A stretch of DNA of 45,446 bases from Syntrophobacterales bacterium (GTDB lineage: Bacteria; Desulfobacterota; Syntrophia; Syntrophales; UBA2192). Position 1 is the stretch's first letter. Each line of letters starts with the position of its first letter. Below are positions 7,451 to 16,305 of this stretch, in pieces. A model generated the notes under the pieces. The model ran no database searches. It saw only the letters and a list, made by a program, of their open reading frames with translations, and was not told the DNA's origin. The position numbers and the translations under genes are program-made. The stretch covers positions 8,425 to 53,870 of the forward strand of contig JAGPKU010000004.1 in the NCBI GenBank assembly GCA_018053845.1, read 5' to 3'.

Positions 7451-8425
7451 ATGCCTAAAGAAATCACCCACTGGCTGATCGCATCGGCCGTGTCCTCCGG
7501 GCTCGAGGGAACCGCTTTCCGGGAGCCCCTCGACCGGTACGGGAACATCCTGAAGATCGGGGCCGTTGTCCACGACGCGCCCTATTACTATCTCCGCGGG
7601 GATCGCGACCGGCGATTCGGGGACCTGCCCCGCAAGCTCCACGGCACCGTCGACGACGCCTACGAACTGATCGGGGCCCTGCTGAGTTACACCCTGGAGA
7701 GACCCCCGGGCGAGCGGAGCCCGCTCGTTGCCTTGCTCGTCGGGCTCGTGACGCACCTGTTCGCCGATGCCCTGTTCCACCCCATGATTTTCTACCTCAC
7801 GGGCCCTTACGATCACCCGTCGTTTCGCCGGGGGACCATCGCCCGGCAGGACCACCGCCGGCTCGAGACGCTCATCGACATCTCCCTGGCCGGCGGCTAT
7901 GCGCGAATCAAGGGGTTCTCCCTGGCCGCCTTTCTCGGCGCGGCGGAGGCGCCGCTCGAAGGGATCTTCACCCACGCCGGGGCGGCATGGCTGGAGCCGG
8001 GCCGGGCGGAAGGCTTTGCGGAGGGCCTCGTCACGGCCTTTCGATGGTTCGCCTTCATGCAGGGGCTCTACCGCAATCCCGTGCTGGGACGGCTCTCGTT
8101 TTGGCTCTTCCCGGCCGTCCCCGCGGCGGCGCGGGAGATCCTGGCCCTCGTGTACGCGCCCCAGCTGGCGCGCTTCGGGGATCGCATCCGGGGGGAGCTG
8201 CACTACCGGCATCCCTGCACGGGCCGCGAGGAGGCCCGCAGCATCGGCGCCCTCATGGGGACGGCCGTGGAGCAGAGCATCGCGTTCTGCCGGGGGCTGG
8301 AGCCCCTGCTGGATCCTGCCGCACGGAGGCCGGCGCGCCTCGTGCTGCCGGCCGTCGATCCCGGCCTGGGGTTCGATCCGGACCGGCCGATGTGCCATTA
8401 TGCCGCGCGGCGGTTCTTTGCATGA
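7451..8425 (+). CDS. Zinc-dependent phospholipase C-like protein
   Basis: 324 residues, no signal peptide. The arrangement of metal-binding residues matches the bacterial zinc-dependent phospholipase C family: THW with His7 near the N-terminus, HD at 41-42 (VVHDAPYY), His64 (KLHGT), and a helix with THLFADALFHP containing His102, Asp106 and His110. Family members bind a cluster of zinc ions and hydrolyse phosphate esters, but many bacterial homologues, like this one, are cytoplasmic and uncharacterised. The ATG at 7451 gives His7 near the N-terminus, as in the family. The gene is 31 bases after the acetyltransferase gene and in the same direction. Confidence 0.65.
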   Translation: MPKEITHWLIASAVSSGLEGTAFREPLDRYGNILKIGAVVHDAPYYYLRGDRDRRFGDLPRKLHGTVDDAYELIGALLSYTLERPPGERSPLVALLVGLVTHLFADALFHPMIFYLTGPYDHPSFRRGTIARQDHRRLETLIDISLAGGYARIKGFSLAAFLGAAEAPLEGIFTHAGAAWLEPGRAEGFAEGLVTAFRWFAFMQGLYRNPVLGRLSFWLFPAVPAAAREILALVYAPQLARFGDRIRGELHYRHPCTGREEARSIGALMGTAVEQSIAFCRGLEPLLDPAARRPARLVLPAVDPGLGFDPDRPMCHYAARRFFA

Positions 8426-8542
8426 CGGGGGTCCGGGGATTCCATTTGCAAAAGACGGAGCCCGTGATTATGTTGAGGATCGGCGCGCCCGGCGCGAAAC
8501 CTGCGCCCCTGTGCCGCCATCCCCGGATCGCGACGGAATCCG

Positions 8543-9694
8543 ATGACGCTTTTTCTGGCAAGCTTTTTCCTGGTCCTCGGCCTCATGCACGGCTACGTCT
8601 TCCTGAAGGCCCGGGCCGCCTTCCCCTTCGGGCCCGGAACGGGCGTGCCCGTCGCGCTGGCCATGCTGTGCATGGTGCTGGCCCCCGTCGCGAGCCGCAT
8701 CCTGGAGCGGCAGGGCGCCGAGGGGGCCGCCGGGGCCGTTTCGTGGGCGGGATTTTTGTGGCTGGGATTCCTGTTCCTCCTGGTCGTGGCGCTGGCGGCG
8801 GTCGATCTGTACCGGGCAGCGGCCTCTCTGGCGGGGTTTGCATCGGGCAGGCCGCTCGCCGCCCTCGTCCCGGGGGCGAAGACCGCGTTCCTCGTCCCGC
8901 TTGTCCTGTCGCTGGCGGCGTCGGCCTGGGGCTTTCACGAGGCGCTCGACGTCCGGACGGAGCGGGTCGTGATCGAGACGGACCGGCTGCCGGCGCACGT
9001 CGAGCGCCTGCGGATCTGCCAGATCTCCGATGTGCACCTCGGTCCTATCGTCCGCGGGGACAGGCTCGCGCGCATGCTCCGGATCGTGAGGCAGGAGAAC
9101 CCCGACCTGCTGGTCTCCACGGGCGACCTCGTCGACGGGCCGGCGGCCCGTCTGCCGGGGCTTCTCGAGCCGTTCAGGGACATCCGTCCCGCCTTGGGCA
9201 AGTTTGCCGTGACGGGCAACCACGAGTTCTATGCGGGTCTCGAGCAGGCCCTCGCGTTCACCCGGGAGGCCGGGTTCGAGGTGCTGCGCGGGGAGGCCCG
9301 CGATCTGGGCGGGGTGCTCACCCTGGCCGGCGTCGACGATCCGGCGGGCCGCGGGTTTTCCCTCAAGGGTCATTCCGACGGGGAGCGCGAGCTGCTCGCC
9401 GGCCTGTCCCGGGACCGCTTCGTTTTGTTTCTGAAGCACCGGCCCCTCGTGGAGGAGGGATCCCTCGGGCTCTTCGACCTGCAGCTCTCCGGCCACACGC
9501 ACCGGGGACAGATCTACCCCTTCAACCACATCGTCGATCTCTATTTCCCCCGGTCGAGCGGGCTCCACGACCTCGGCCGCTCGCACCTCTACGTGAGCCG
9601 GGGCTCGGGCACCTGGGGGCCCCCGATGCGGGTCCTCGCCCCGCCGGAGGTGACCGTGATCGAGATCGTCAACAGGAAGAACACCACGCACTGA
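8543..9694 (+). CDS. Membrane-anchored metallophosphoesterase (YaeI-like)
   Basis: 383 residues. Four hydrophobic segments (about 1-20, 36-52, 70-90, 114-130) form an N-terminal membrane domain. The rest is a calcineurin-like phosphoesterase with all expected motifs: ISDVH (Asp163, His165), STGDLVDG (Asp195), TGNHE (Asn226, His227), LKHRP (His299) and SGHTH (His318, His320). These residues bind two metal ions. YaeI-type members hydrolyse phosphodiester or UDP-linked lipid substrates, but the substrate here is not known. The membrane domain with a C-terminal catalytic domain is the usual order for this subgroup. It is followed after 16 bases by the DUF4301 gene, so the two are probably co-transcribed. 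Confidence 0.85.
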   Translation: MTLFLASFFLVLGLMHGYVFLKARAAFPFGPGTGVPVALAMLCMVLAPVASRILERQGAEGAAGAVSWAGFLWLGFLFLLVVALAAVDLYRAAASLAGFASGRPLAALVPGAKTAFLVPLVLSLAASAWGFHEALDVRTERVVIETDRLPAHVERLRICQISDVHLGPIVRGDRLARMLRIVRQENPDLLVSTGDLVDGPAARLPGLLEPFRDIRPALGKFAVTGNHEFYAGLEQALAFTREAGFEVLRGEARDLGGVLTLAGVDDPAGRGFSLKGHSDGERELLAGLSRDRFVLFLKHRPLVEEGSLGLFDLQLSGHTHRGQIYPFNHIVDLYFPRSSGLHDLGRSHLYVSRGSGTWGPPMRVLAPPEVTVIEIVNRKNTTH

Positions 9695-9710
9695 CGGAGG
9701 TTCCCGGTCC

Positions 9711-11237
9711 ATGTTCAGCCCGTCCGACATCGAATACATCCGTTCCAGGGGTGCGACGGAGGAGAAGATCGCGGAGCAGATCGAACGGCTTCGGAGGGGG
9801 GCGACGGCCCTGACCCTGGACCGGCCGGCCACGGTCGGCGACGGGATCCTCCGGGTCGCCGAGGACGAGAAACCGCGACTGGTCGCCCTGTACGACGAGG
9901 CGGCGGGGGCCGGGCGATGCCTCAAGTTCGTCCCCGCGTCGGGAGCCGCCACGAGGATGTTCCGGGACTGGCACGCCGCCTTCAACCGGGGCGGGTTCGC
10001 AAGCCTCGCCGAGTTCGAGACCTTCGTTACCTGCCTGCCGCGCTATGCCTTCTACGAAGACCTGCGCGCGGCGCTGTCGAAAGCCGGCCGGCCTGCGGCG
10101 ACCCCCGCCGCCGAAGGAGAGGAGCGGGAGATCCTCGACTTCATCCTCAACGAAAGGGGGCTCCACTATGCCTGCAAGCCCAAGGCGCTGCTGAAGTTCC
10201 ACCGGTACGGCGGCACGGCGAGGACGGCCCTGGAGGAGCATCTCGTGGAGGCGGCCCTCTACGTGAAGGACGAGAGCGGCCGGTGCCGGATGCACGTGAC
10301 GGTCTCCGCGGAGCACCTGGCCCCGGTACGGGATCTCCTCGAGCGGGTCCGCGGCGACTACGAGCGCCGCTTCGGCGTGCACTACGAGATCGGGCTCTCC
10401 GTCCAGAGCGAATCGACGGACACGATCGCCGTCGATCTCGAGAACCGGCCCTTCCGGGCCCGCGACGGCCGGCTCCTGTTCCGTCCCGGGGGGCACGGCG
10501 CGCTGCTCTACAATCTCCAGGCGATCGAGGGGGACATCGTGTTTGTCAAGAACATCGACAACGTCGTGCCGGACCGCCTCAAGGACACGACGGTCCTCTA
10601 CAAGAAAATCCTGGGCGGGGTTCTCGTTGCCCTGCAGCGGGAGCTCTTCAGCCGGCTCCGGGCGCTGTCGGACCCGTCGGCGGGCGAGGCCGTGCTGGCC
10701 GAGGCGGCCCGCTTCGCCGCGGGACGCCTGGCGTGCCTGCTGCCGCCCGGCTTCGAAGGCAGGCCGACGGGGGAGCGCAGGCGGATCCTGATGAACGCCC
10801 TCGACAGGCCCCTGCGCGTCTGCGGGATGGTGAAGAACGAGGGAGAGCCGGGAGGGGGGCCCTTCTGGGTCAAGGAGCGCGGCGGCGGGTGCTCCCTGCA
10901 GATCGTCGAGGAGGTCCAGGTGGACAAGACGGAGGCGCGCCAGGCCGAGATCTGGGCCTCGTCGACCCACTTCAACCCCGTCGACCTCGCCTGCGGGGTG
11001 CGCGATTTCCGGGGTCGCCCGTTCGATCTCGAGCGGTTCGTCGCCCCCGACCAGGTGTTCATCTCGGTCAAGTCCCACGAGGGCAGGGATATCAAGGCCC
11101 TCGAGCTGCCGGGCCTGTGGAACGGATCCATGGCCCACTGGCACACCGTATTCGTCGAGGTCCCCATCGAGACCTTCAACCCCGTGAAGACCGTCGATGA
11201 CCTGCTGCGCCCCGCGCATCTGCCTGAAAGCGGCTAA
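9711..11237 (+). CDS. DUF4301 family protein
   Basis: 508 residues, a normal length for this family. Recognisable features are the N-terminal segment IEYIRSRGATEEKIAEQIERL, the conserved LKFVPASGAATRMFRDW, which resembles a nucleotide-binding loop, then RFGVHYEIGLSVQSESTDTIAV and the C-terminal FNPVDLACGVRDF. The family is found in Bacteroidetes and deltaproteobacteria and has no established function; the PASGAATRMF loop recalls sugar nucleotidyltransferases, but that is inference. There is a GGAGG ribosome-binding site before the ATG. It converges with the PP-loop gene; the 91-base gap has an imperfect inverted repeat (GGCAAAtGGCG ... CGCCgTTTGCC) that may end both transcripts. Confidence 0.78.
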   Translation: MFSPSDIEYIRSRGATEEKIAEQIERLRRGATALTLDRPATVGDGILRVAEDEKPRLVALYDEAAGAGRCLKFVPASGAATRMFRDWHAAFNRGGFASLAEFETFVTCLPRYAFYEDLRAALSKAGRPAATPAAEGEEREILDFILNERGLHYACKPKALLKFHRYGGTARTALEEHLVEAALYVKDESGRCRMHVTVSAEHLAPVRDLLERVRGDYERRFGVHYEIGLSVQSESTDTIAVDLENRPFRARDGRLLFRPGGHGALLYNLQAIEGDIVFVKNIDNVVPDRLKDTTVLYKKILGGVLVALQRELFSRLRALSDPSAGEAVLAEAARFAAGRLACLLPPGFEGRPTGERRRILMNALDRPLRVCGMVKNEGEPGGGPFWVKERGGGCSLQIVEEVQVDKTEARQAEIWASSTHFNPVDLACGVRDFRGRPFDLERFVAPDQVFISVKSHEGRDIKALELPGLWNGSMAHWHTVFVEVPIETFNPVKTVDDLLRPAHLPESG

Positions 11238-11328
11238 GGGTGCAGGGCTGAGGGCCCAGGGCAAATGGCGTAAACGGGAAAGGCGAGGCGTGCGATCCCC
11301 GCCCTTCGCCGTTTGCCGGATCCCTGTT

Positions 11329-12330
11329 TCATATCATTCTCTCCTGCAGGTCCCCCTTGTCCGCCGGGGTGACGCGCAGCAGCGTCGTCTCTGCACCGCG
11401 CCGGCACTTCACGATCACCTCGCCTGCGTCTTTCGGGGCATCGCCGTAGGCGGCGCAGATGGCGGCGGCCCTGCGGCGGATCTCCTCCGGTCCGTCCCCG
11501 GGCAGCACGCAGAGCGGACCCGGGAAATCCCGCATCTGGAAGACGGCGTCCCGGTCATCGACCAAGGACTCGATCGCCTGGTTGTCCCGCTTGTTGCGCC
11601 CGACGATCACCTTGTGGCGTTCGTCGATCCGGATGTGGCGCCCCGCGCTCAGGAGTTCGAGGTCCCTCGTCGTGCAATCGGCCCCGTGGGCGAAGAGATC
11701 CTTCAGCCGCCGCGAGTACATGGGGTCCGTCAGGAGGCACCCCCCGGCCGGGTTCGAATACGACGTGATGCCGTACCGCTCGGCCATCTCCATCTGCCGC
11801 TTGCGGCCCCGGCCCGAGATATCGAGGAGCCGCTCCCGGTCCACCAGGCCCTCCCGCTCCGGCAGGGTCTCGGGAAGCCGCAGGGCCGACAGGGGCCGGA
11901 GGATGCGGTCGGCGTAGCCCGAGTTTTTCGCCACGACGTGCAGCATCTGCCGGCTCTGCGACATGGGGCGCTGGCCGAGGACCTCGCCGGTGAAGACGAA
12001 ATCGTACCCCATCTCTTCCATCTTCCTCCCGGCGATCCGCAGCATCAGGGTGTGACAGTCGATGCAGGGGTTCATGTTCTTCCCGTAGCCGTATCGCGGC
12101 GACCGCACCACGGCCAGGTGCTCCTCGGTGATGTCGAGGACCATGAGGGGCAGGCCGATCGTGCCGGCCGCGGCGCGCGGCTTGGCGGCCCCGAAAAACG
12201 GGGTGCGGAAGGTCAGCCCCAGCACGTCGATGCCCTGCTCCTGGATCAGCTTGACCGACACAATGCTGTCGAGTCCCCCCGAAAAGAGGGCGATGGCCCT
12301 CACGGCTTTCCTTGTTTCCTCGGCAGACAA
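11329..12330 (-). CDS. MnmA/ThiI-like PP-loop ATPase, probable tRNA thiolation enzyme
   Basis: 333 residues. The ATP-pyrophosphatase P-loop SGGLDS is at residues 17-22. Cys89 and Cys92 (NPCIDC) and Cys198 (AGGCLL) occupy positions corresponding to the catalytic cysteine pair of tRNA 2-thiouridylases, which activate the uridine as an adenylate and then transfer sulfur. A glycine-lysine rich segment (RYGYGKNMNPC) precedes the first cysteine pair. The C-terminal third differs from classical MnmA and may be a family-specific RNA or protein interaction region. Other annotations for similar proteins are 'thiamine biosynthesis protein' or 'tRNA 4-thiouridine synthase-like'. The exact modified base is not determinable here. 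The upstream 107 bases include a pyrimidine-rich repeat. Confidence 0.72.
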   Translation of the reverse strand: MSAEETRKAVRAIALFSGGLDSIVSVKLIQEQGIDVLGLTFRTPFFGAAKPRAAAGTIGLPLMVLDITEEHLAVVRSPRYGYGKNMNPCIDCHTLMLRIAGRKMEEMGYDFVFTGEVLGQRPMSQSRQMLHVVAKNSGYADRILRPLSALRLPETLPEREGLVDRERLLDISGRGRKRQMEMAERYGITSYSNPAGGCLLTDPMYSRRLKDLFAHGADCTTRDLELLSAGRHIRIDERHKVIVGRNKRDNQAIESLVDDRDAVFQMRDFPGPLCVLPGDGPEEIRRRAAAICAAYGDAPKDAGEVIVKCRRGAETTLLRVTPADKGDLQERMI

Positions 12331-12400
12331 AAGAGATCCATTCCTTCCTTGACGATAACGGCAGCAGGCAGGATGGGGAGACGGCTGAAAGCGAATCCAG

Positions 12401-12437
12401 CCCTCTCACCTTCTTACCCTCTCATCCTCTTGCTTTC
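12401..12437 (-). repeat. Degenerate repeat of the GAGAAGGGTGAGA family (inverted)
   Basis: CTCTCACCTTCTTACCCTCT occurs here and again, identically, at 37819-37838. It lies directly after the stop codon of the LysM gene. Confidence 0.6.
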
Positions 12438-14078
12438 TCAGTACAGGACGATCCTTCGCTTCCATCTCTCGCCGATGTAGGCGCAGAGCCCGCGATCCGC
12501 GTCGTCGGACACGAGGTAGAGCGTTCCTTCCGCCGTGGCGATCCTGAAGGCTCTGAGCGTGAGCTCCCACGGGGGCGGCTCCTCGTCCCCCGGCGGCCGG
12601 AAATCCTCGGTCACGGCGGCGTAGGGGACATCGAGCCCCCCGAGCACCTTCTCGACGACGGTCTTCCTGTCGTCGGTGCCCGCGATCTGGATCAGCTCCA
12701 TCCCGCCCTCACGGAGCCCGACCCGGCGGGGCGGCGCCATCTCCCCGAAGTGGATGATCGCCGTCCGGGTTCCGATGCGGACGGTGTAATCCGCGCGCAG
12801 CACCGGGGGTCCCCCCTCCTTCGAGGCGTCCTCGACGGGGATCGGCTGATCCGCCCTGTAGGCGTACCCCAGCGCGTCGAGCAGCGACCCGACGAACACC
12901 CGGTTGCCGCCTCCCCGTAGGACGGCGGGTTCGGCGGGGGCCGGGGCCGCCTGCCGCTCGCGGAGGGACCCGCTGCCTTCTTCGATCTCGATCACGGCGA
13001 GCCCTTTGCCCTCGGCATACCGCGCGACGGGCTCCGGGATCGGCGGGGTCCGTGCCGGCGCCCGGAGGATGCCGGCCAGGAGGTGCTCCCCGCCGTCGGC
13101 CGACCGGCGCACGAGGACCCAATCCGCTCGGAGCCTGAGGCCCGCCGTGGCCCCCAGCTCCAGGGCCGTCGCGTTCCGGCGGAATGCGTACCGAGCGGAC
13201 GCGCCGAAGACGCCCTCCAGCACGGAGAAGAGACCGTCGGCCCCGGGGTCGTGCAGCACGGTGAAGTTCCCCCATCGGGCGCGCATGAGTGCGGCCGCCC
13301 CGTCGGGGATCCGGCGCCCGAAATCGAGAAAGATCCGGCTCCCGTCGGCAAGCTCCGCCATGGGGACATCGGCGCAGTCGACGGCCAGGTGTTCCGTCTC
13401 GGTCAGCGGGACGAAGTATTTGCCGCTGCGGACGAGCTCTCCCCCCGAGCGCCCAACGACCGCCGCGATGACGGCCAGTTCGCTTCCCGTCGGCTGGAAG
13501 GCCTTCGCGTCGACCCGCTCGGCCGCCCCTTCTTCCTGCGCCGCCGTCCCGGCGGGCTCGGCCGGCGCCCGGTCTTTCCGGGGCAGCAGCAGGGCCTGCC
13601 CGGGGTAGATCCGGTCCGGGTCGGAAAGACCGGGGTTGAGCTGCATGACCCGCCTGATCCACGCCGCCATCTCGCCTGCCGTGATGCCGAGCCGGTCATG
13701 GAGAATCCGCGACAGGGTGTCCCCCCGGTTGACGACGTAGGCCGGCCCGCCCGGGGTCGCGCCGAGGCGGGGCAGGGCGATCCTCTGGCCGGGATAGATC
13801 CGGTCGGGGTTGCGGATCTGGGGGTTGAGCCTCATGACCTGCCTGCGCACCGATGCCGATTGGGCCGCCGGCCTGCCGAGCTTGCGCCGGATGATCCTCG
13901 AGAGGCTGTCGCCCTTTTGCACGACGTAGACGGACGGGCTGTCCTTGGCCGCTGCCTTTTTTCTGAGGACCAGGTGGGCCGTGTCTTCCTGTGAAAGCGC
14001 ATCGGTGGAGATCGAAAGGAGGCCGAGCCCTGCCAGGGCGGTGAAGGCAAGAGTCAGGCGCAACGTCCGTGGATGCAT
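12438..14078 (-). CDS. Exported protein with two LysM domains
   Basis: 546 residues with a signal peptide (RLTLAFTALAGLGLLSIS). Two LysM peptidoglycan-binding domains follow: about residues 49-98 (VYVVQKGDSLSRII ... NPDRIYPGQRIALP) and 108-160 (AYVVNRGDTLSRIL ... DPDRIYPGQALLLP). The remaining 370 residues contain no domain I can name; they include beta-rich segments and two regions ending in IHFGEMAPP and YLVSDDADRG. LysM proteins of this shape in deltaproteobacteria are periplasmic and often form part of envelope or secretion machinery. The ATG at 14078 was chosen over the upstream ATG at 14099 because GGAGG precedes it and the signal peptide begins there. Confidence 0.82.
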   Translation of the reverse strand: MHPRTLRLTLAFTALAGLGLLSISTDALSQEDTAHLVLRKKAAAKDSPSVYVVQKGDSLSRIIRRKLGRPAAQSASVRRQVMRLNPQIRNPDRIYPGQRIALPRLGATPGGPAYVVNRGDTLSRILHDRLGITAGEMAAWIRRVMQLNPGLSDPDRIYPGQALLLPRKDRAPAEPAGTAAQEEGAAERVDAKAFQPTGSELAVIAAVVGRSGGELVRSGKYFVPLTETEHLAVDCADVPMAELADGSRIFLDFGRRIPDGAAALMRARWGNFTVLHDPGADGLFSVLEGVFGASARYAFRRNATALELGATAGLRLRADWVLVRRSADGGEHLLAGILRAPARTPPIPEPVARYAEGKGLAVIEIEEGSGSLRERQAAPAPAEPAVLRGGGNRVFVGSLLDALGYAYRADQPIPVEDASKEGGPPVLRADYTVRIGTRTAIIHFGEMAPPRRVGLREGGMELIQIAGTDDRKTVVEKVLGGLDVPYAAVTEDFRPPGDEEPPPWELTLRAFRIATAEGTLYLVSDDADRGLCAYIGERWKRRIVLY

Positions 14079-14157
14079 GAACGAAACCTCCGACGGCAAC
14101 GGCGTCGGGCGGAATCTTAACCCGGATCCACACGGATTGTCAAACCCCGGCGGCGCG

Positions 14158-14195
14158 AAAAAAAAGAGCCATGGCTCTTTCGGGCCATGGCTCTC
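14158..14195 (-). terminator. Rho-independent terminator of the acyl-CoA dehydrogenase gene
   Basis: Stem GAGCCATGGC / GCCATGGCTC (14166-14175 with 14184-14193) followed on the minus strand by eight T residues (14158-14165). Each arm belongs to a copy of the 12-bp palindrome GAGCCATGGCTC. Confidence 0.9.
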
Positions 14196-14220
14196 TCGGC
14201 AGCGTGCTGCGTCCAGCGGA

Positions 14221-15411
14221 TTACAGGCCGCTCTTGAAGTTGTCCCGCATGAGCTCGCGGGCGATGATCATCCGGCGGATTTCGGAGGTGCCGGCGCCGA
14301 TTTCCCACAGCTTCTGATCCAGGAAGTGACGGGTCACGCCGTACTCGGTGCAGTAGCCGTAACCGCCGTGGATCTGGATGGCGTCGAGACCGATCTTCGT
14401 GCCCATCTCGCCGCAGTACAGCAGGGAGGCCGCGGCCATGCGGTCGAGGTCCGTGCCCTTGCCGCCGGACTTGTTCTCGAGCGAGTCGCAGTAGGCGGCG
14501 GCGCTGTAGGCCATCCAGCGGGAGGCCTTGTAGCCGCAGTACATGTTCGCCAGCTTCTCCTGGATCGATTGGAAGGAGGCGATGGGCTTGCCGAACTGGA
14601 CGCGCTCCTGGGCGTACTTCAGGGAGAGCTCGAGGCAGCTCCGCATCGAGCCGAGGGTGCAACCCGACAGGGTGATGCGCTCGGTGCAGAGGCCGGAGGT
14701 CAGAACGGCGACGCCCTTGTTGAGACCGCCGATCAGGTTCTCTTCCGGAAGCTCCATGTCCTCGAAGGTCACGAGACCCGTGGGGGAGGTCCTCATGCCC
14801 CACTTCTTGATCTTCTCACAGGACCAGCCCTTCGTCTTCTTGGGATAGCAGAAGAAGGTGGAGATGCCGTGGGGACCCTTGTCGGGGTCCGTCTTGGCGT
14901 AGAACACCATGAAGTCGGCGACGGGTCCGTTGGTGATGAAAATCTTGCTGCCGTTGATGACCCACTTGTCGCCCTTCTTGATGGCGCGGGTCTTCATGCT
15001 CATCGCGTCGGAACCGGCGTTGGGCTCGGTGATGCCGAGGCAGCCGATGTACTCGCCCGTGCAGGACTTGGGCAGGACGTCCATTCTCTGCTTTTCCGTC
15101 GCGTTGCGGCGGAAGTTGTCGAAGCACAGCGTCTGGCTGGCGCCGACGGTCATGGAGAGGGCGTTGCTCACGCGGGCGATCGTCTCGTAGGCCAGCAGGG
15201 TCTCCACGTAGCCCATGGCGGCTCCGCCGTACTTCTCCTCGAACACGATGCCGTTGATGCCGAGATTGCCGGTCTCCCTGAAGAGGCCCTCGGGCATCAC
15301 GTCCGCTTCGTACGCGTGTTCCATCTGGGGCTCGAGCCAGCTCACCGCCCATTTGTACACGCTGTCCTCGAGCATCTTTTGTTCTTCGGTGAAATTGAAA
15401 TTCAACGCCAT
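14221..15411 (-). CDS. Acyl-CoA dehydrogenase, isovaleryl-CoA dehydrogenase-like active site
   Basis: 396 residues, a standard FAD-dependent acyl-CoA dehydrogenase that introduces an alpha-beta double bond and passes electrons to electron-transferring flavoprotein. Signatures: GCLGITEPNAGSD (124-135) and INGSKIFITNG (152-162) around the FAD/substrate site, and ERVQFGKPIASFQ. The position that in medium- and short-chain enzymes holds the catalytic glutamate (Y-E-G-T) reads EIGAGTSEIRR, as in isovaleryl-CoA dehydrogenase. There the base lies on another helix, and Glu244 (CTERITLSG) is at the matching place here. Branched-chain or cyclic acyl-CoA substrates are therefore more likely than straight-chain ones (inference). 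The ATG at 15411 follows GGGAGG. The neighbouring AtoE-type transporter suggests a role in short-chain acid use. Confidence 0.88.
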   Translation of the reverse strand: MALNFNFTEEQKMLEDSVYKWAVSWLEPQMEHAYEADVMPEGLFRETGNLGINGIVFEEKYGGAAMGYVETLLAYETIARVSNALSMTVGASQTLCFDNFRRNATEKQRMDVLPKSCTGEYIGCLGITEPNAGSDAMSMKTRAIKKGDKWVINGSKIFITNGPVADFMVFYAKTDPDKGPHGISTFFCYPKKTKGWSCEKIKKWGMRTSPTGLVTFEDMELPEENLIGGLNKGVAVLTSGLCTERITLSGCTLGSMRSCLELSLKYAQERVQFGKPIASFQSIQEKLANMYCGYKASRWMAYSAAAYCDSLENKSGGKGTDLDRMAAASLLYCGEMGTKIGLDAIQIHGGYGYCTEYGVTRHFLDQKLWEIGAGTSEIRRMIIARELMRDNFKSGL

Positions 15412-15620
15412 AACCAACTACCTCCCTTTCTTAAAATTTGGCCCCAAGACGTGAATTACGCATGTTTCCTGTGCTTGCGCAATAGCGTGAGCCGCATGAT
15501 GTAAATCGCCTTGGGTGATCCTCTCTCTCTGTCTGTTCTCAGGCGTGGCGAAAGAACGGCGGGTCCGGTATGGTCAAGCGTCCTGCAACCGGCGCTCGAG
15601 TGTCCCGATAAAACGCGTGA

Positions 15621-15649
15621 CATATACCGAATTGCAGCCCGTCTGTCAA
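15621..15649 (-). promoter_or_regulatory. Sigma70 promoter for the acyl-CoA dehydrogenase gene
   Basis: On the minus strand TTGACA (15649-15644), 17-bp spacer, TATATG (15626-15621). It gives a 5' leader of about 200 nt before the ATG at 15411; I see no obvious riboswitch in the leader. The stretch 15650-15787 holds nothing I can assign. Confidence 0.75.
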
Positions 15650-15787
15650 GGTAAAAACGGCGCTGGTCGGGGAATTTCGGCGACGCGTCATGGGGCTTTC
15701 CTCCCGACGCGGGGGAGCCTGCGGGCAGCCGAACATTCAAAGGAATAAGAGGCCGGCTTCCGGCTGTTTCCGAACGCCGTGTTGTCT

Positions 15788-15887
15788 GTGCGATTTATGA
15801 ACATTAAGTTCGTATAACGCACGGCCGCCGAATGCCCTGCCTTGAGGAACTGCATGGAAACGAACATGATGAGTGCACAATTCGCAC
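15788..15887 (+). promoter_or_regulatory. Cluster of palindromic activator sites (GTGC-N7-GCAC) upstream of RNA 1
   Basis: Three sites with identical 7-base spacing: GTGC-N7-GAAC at 15788-15802, GTTC-N7-GCAC at 15808-15822, and the perfect GTGC-N7-GCAC at 15873-15887. They lie 140-240 bp upstream of a sigma54 promoter, a normal enhancer distance. The same motif occurs upstream of RNA 2 and beside the promoter of the sigma54-activator gene, so I infer it is the binding site of that activator. Confidence 0.6.
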
Positions 15888-16024
15888 GATTCGGGCCCGC
15901 CGCGCCGCGGCGCCGAAGCGGCGAATCCTGTGCCGTTCCTGCCGCATATCGATCAATGCATTGAAATCATTCAACTATATTTTGATGAGCCCTTCGCGGT
16001 TTTTTGTTGCCTTCAGCTCTTTCA

Positions 16025-16040
16025 TGGCACCATTATTGCT
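16025..16040 (+). promoter_or_regulatory. Sigma54 (-24/-12) promoter of RNA 1
   Basis: TGGCACCATTATTGCT: GG at 16026-16027 and GC at 16038-16039 with the mandatory 10-base gap, and an almost complete match to TGGCAC-N5-TTGCT. Predicted transcription start near 16051. Confidence 0.8.
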
Positions 16041-16050
16041 AATTTTCATC

Positions 16051-16305
16051 GTCGAAGCGCATCAGGAAATACCCAAGACCCTGACAGACCCCCAAATTTC
16101 CTGGCGCTTGTTTTGAAAGAGGCCGATCGGTGGATGGTTTTGGTCCCTCCTTTCCATCCACCGATGCCCTTTCAAAGGGGCCCGCCGGAATGTCCGTCAT
16201 CAAACGCCACATCGACCACAGGATCCGGCGCTGCCTGTCCAACCCGGCGATCCTCCTCCTCGCGCTGGTCTACCTCTCTTCCGCAAGGCGGCCGAAGGCC
16301 GTTTT
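16051..16305 (+). ncRNA. Candidate sigma54-dependent structured RNA 1 (anti-Shine-Dalgarno hairpin)
   Basis: No convincing gene occupies this region. From the predicted start the RNA folds into stem P1 (16055-16070 with 16096-16109: AAGCGC/GCGCTT and CAGGAAAT/ATTTCCTG, one AU bulge) enclosing a C-rich loop with ACCC repeats. Hairpin P2 (16112-16176) follows at once: an 8-bp outer stem TTTGAAAG/CTTTCAAA, then GGC/GCC, then a perfect 12-bp stem ATCGGTGGATGG/CCATCCACCGAT closed by the 16-nt loop UUUUGGUCCCUCCUUU. The loop resembles the 3' tail of 16S rRNA. A weak terminator follows (CGGCC-GAA-GGCCG-TTTT, 16289-16305); otherwise the strong bidirectional one at 16403-16439 would end it. A 47-codon reading frame from the ATG at 16190, with AAAGGGG before it, could make this a leader instead of a pure RNA. 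The relative at 26902-27166 supports an RNA function. Confidence 0.6.

Noticed and set aside
15515-15748. Small plus-strand frame in the acyl-CoA dehydrogenase upstream region
   Set aside because: No ribosome-binding site or sensible protein; it runs through the minus-strand sigma70 promoter.
16051-16110. Known riboswitch or CsrA-sponge RNA
   Set aside because: No conserved ligand-binding core is recognisable, and GGA motifs are mostly inside stems, not in loops as in RsmZ-type RNAs.
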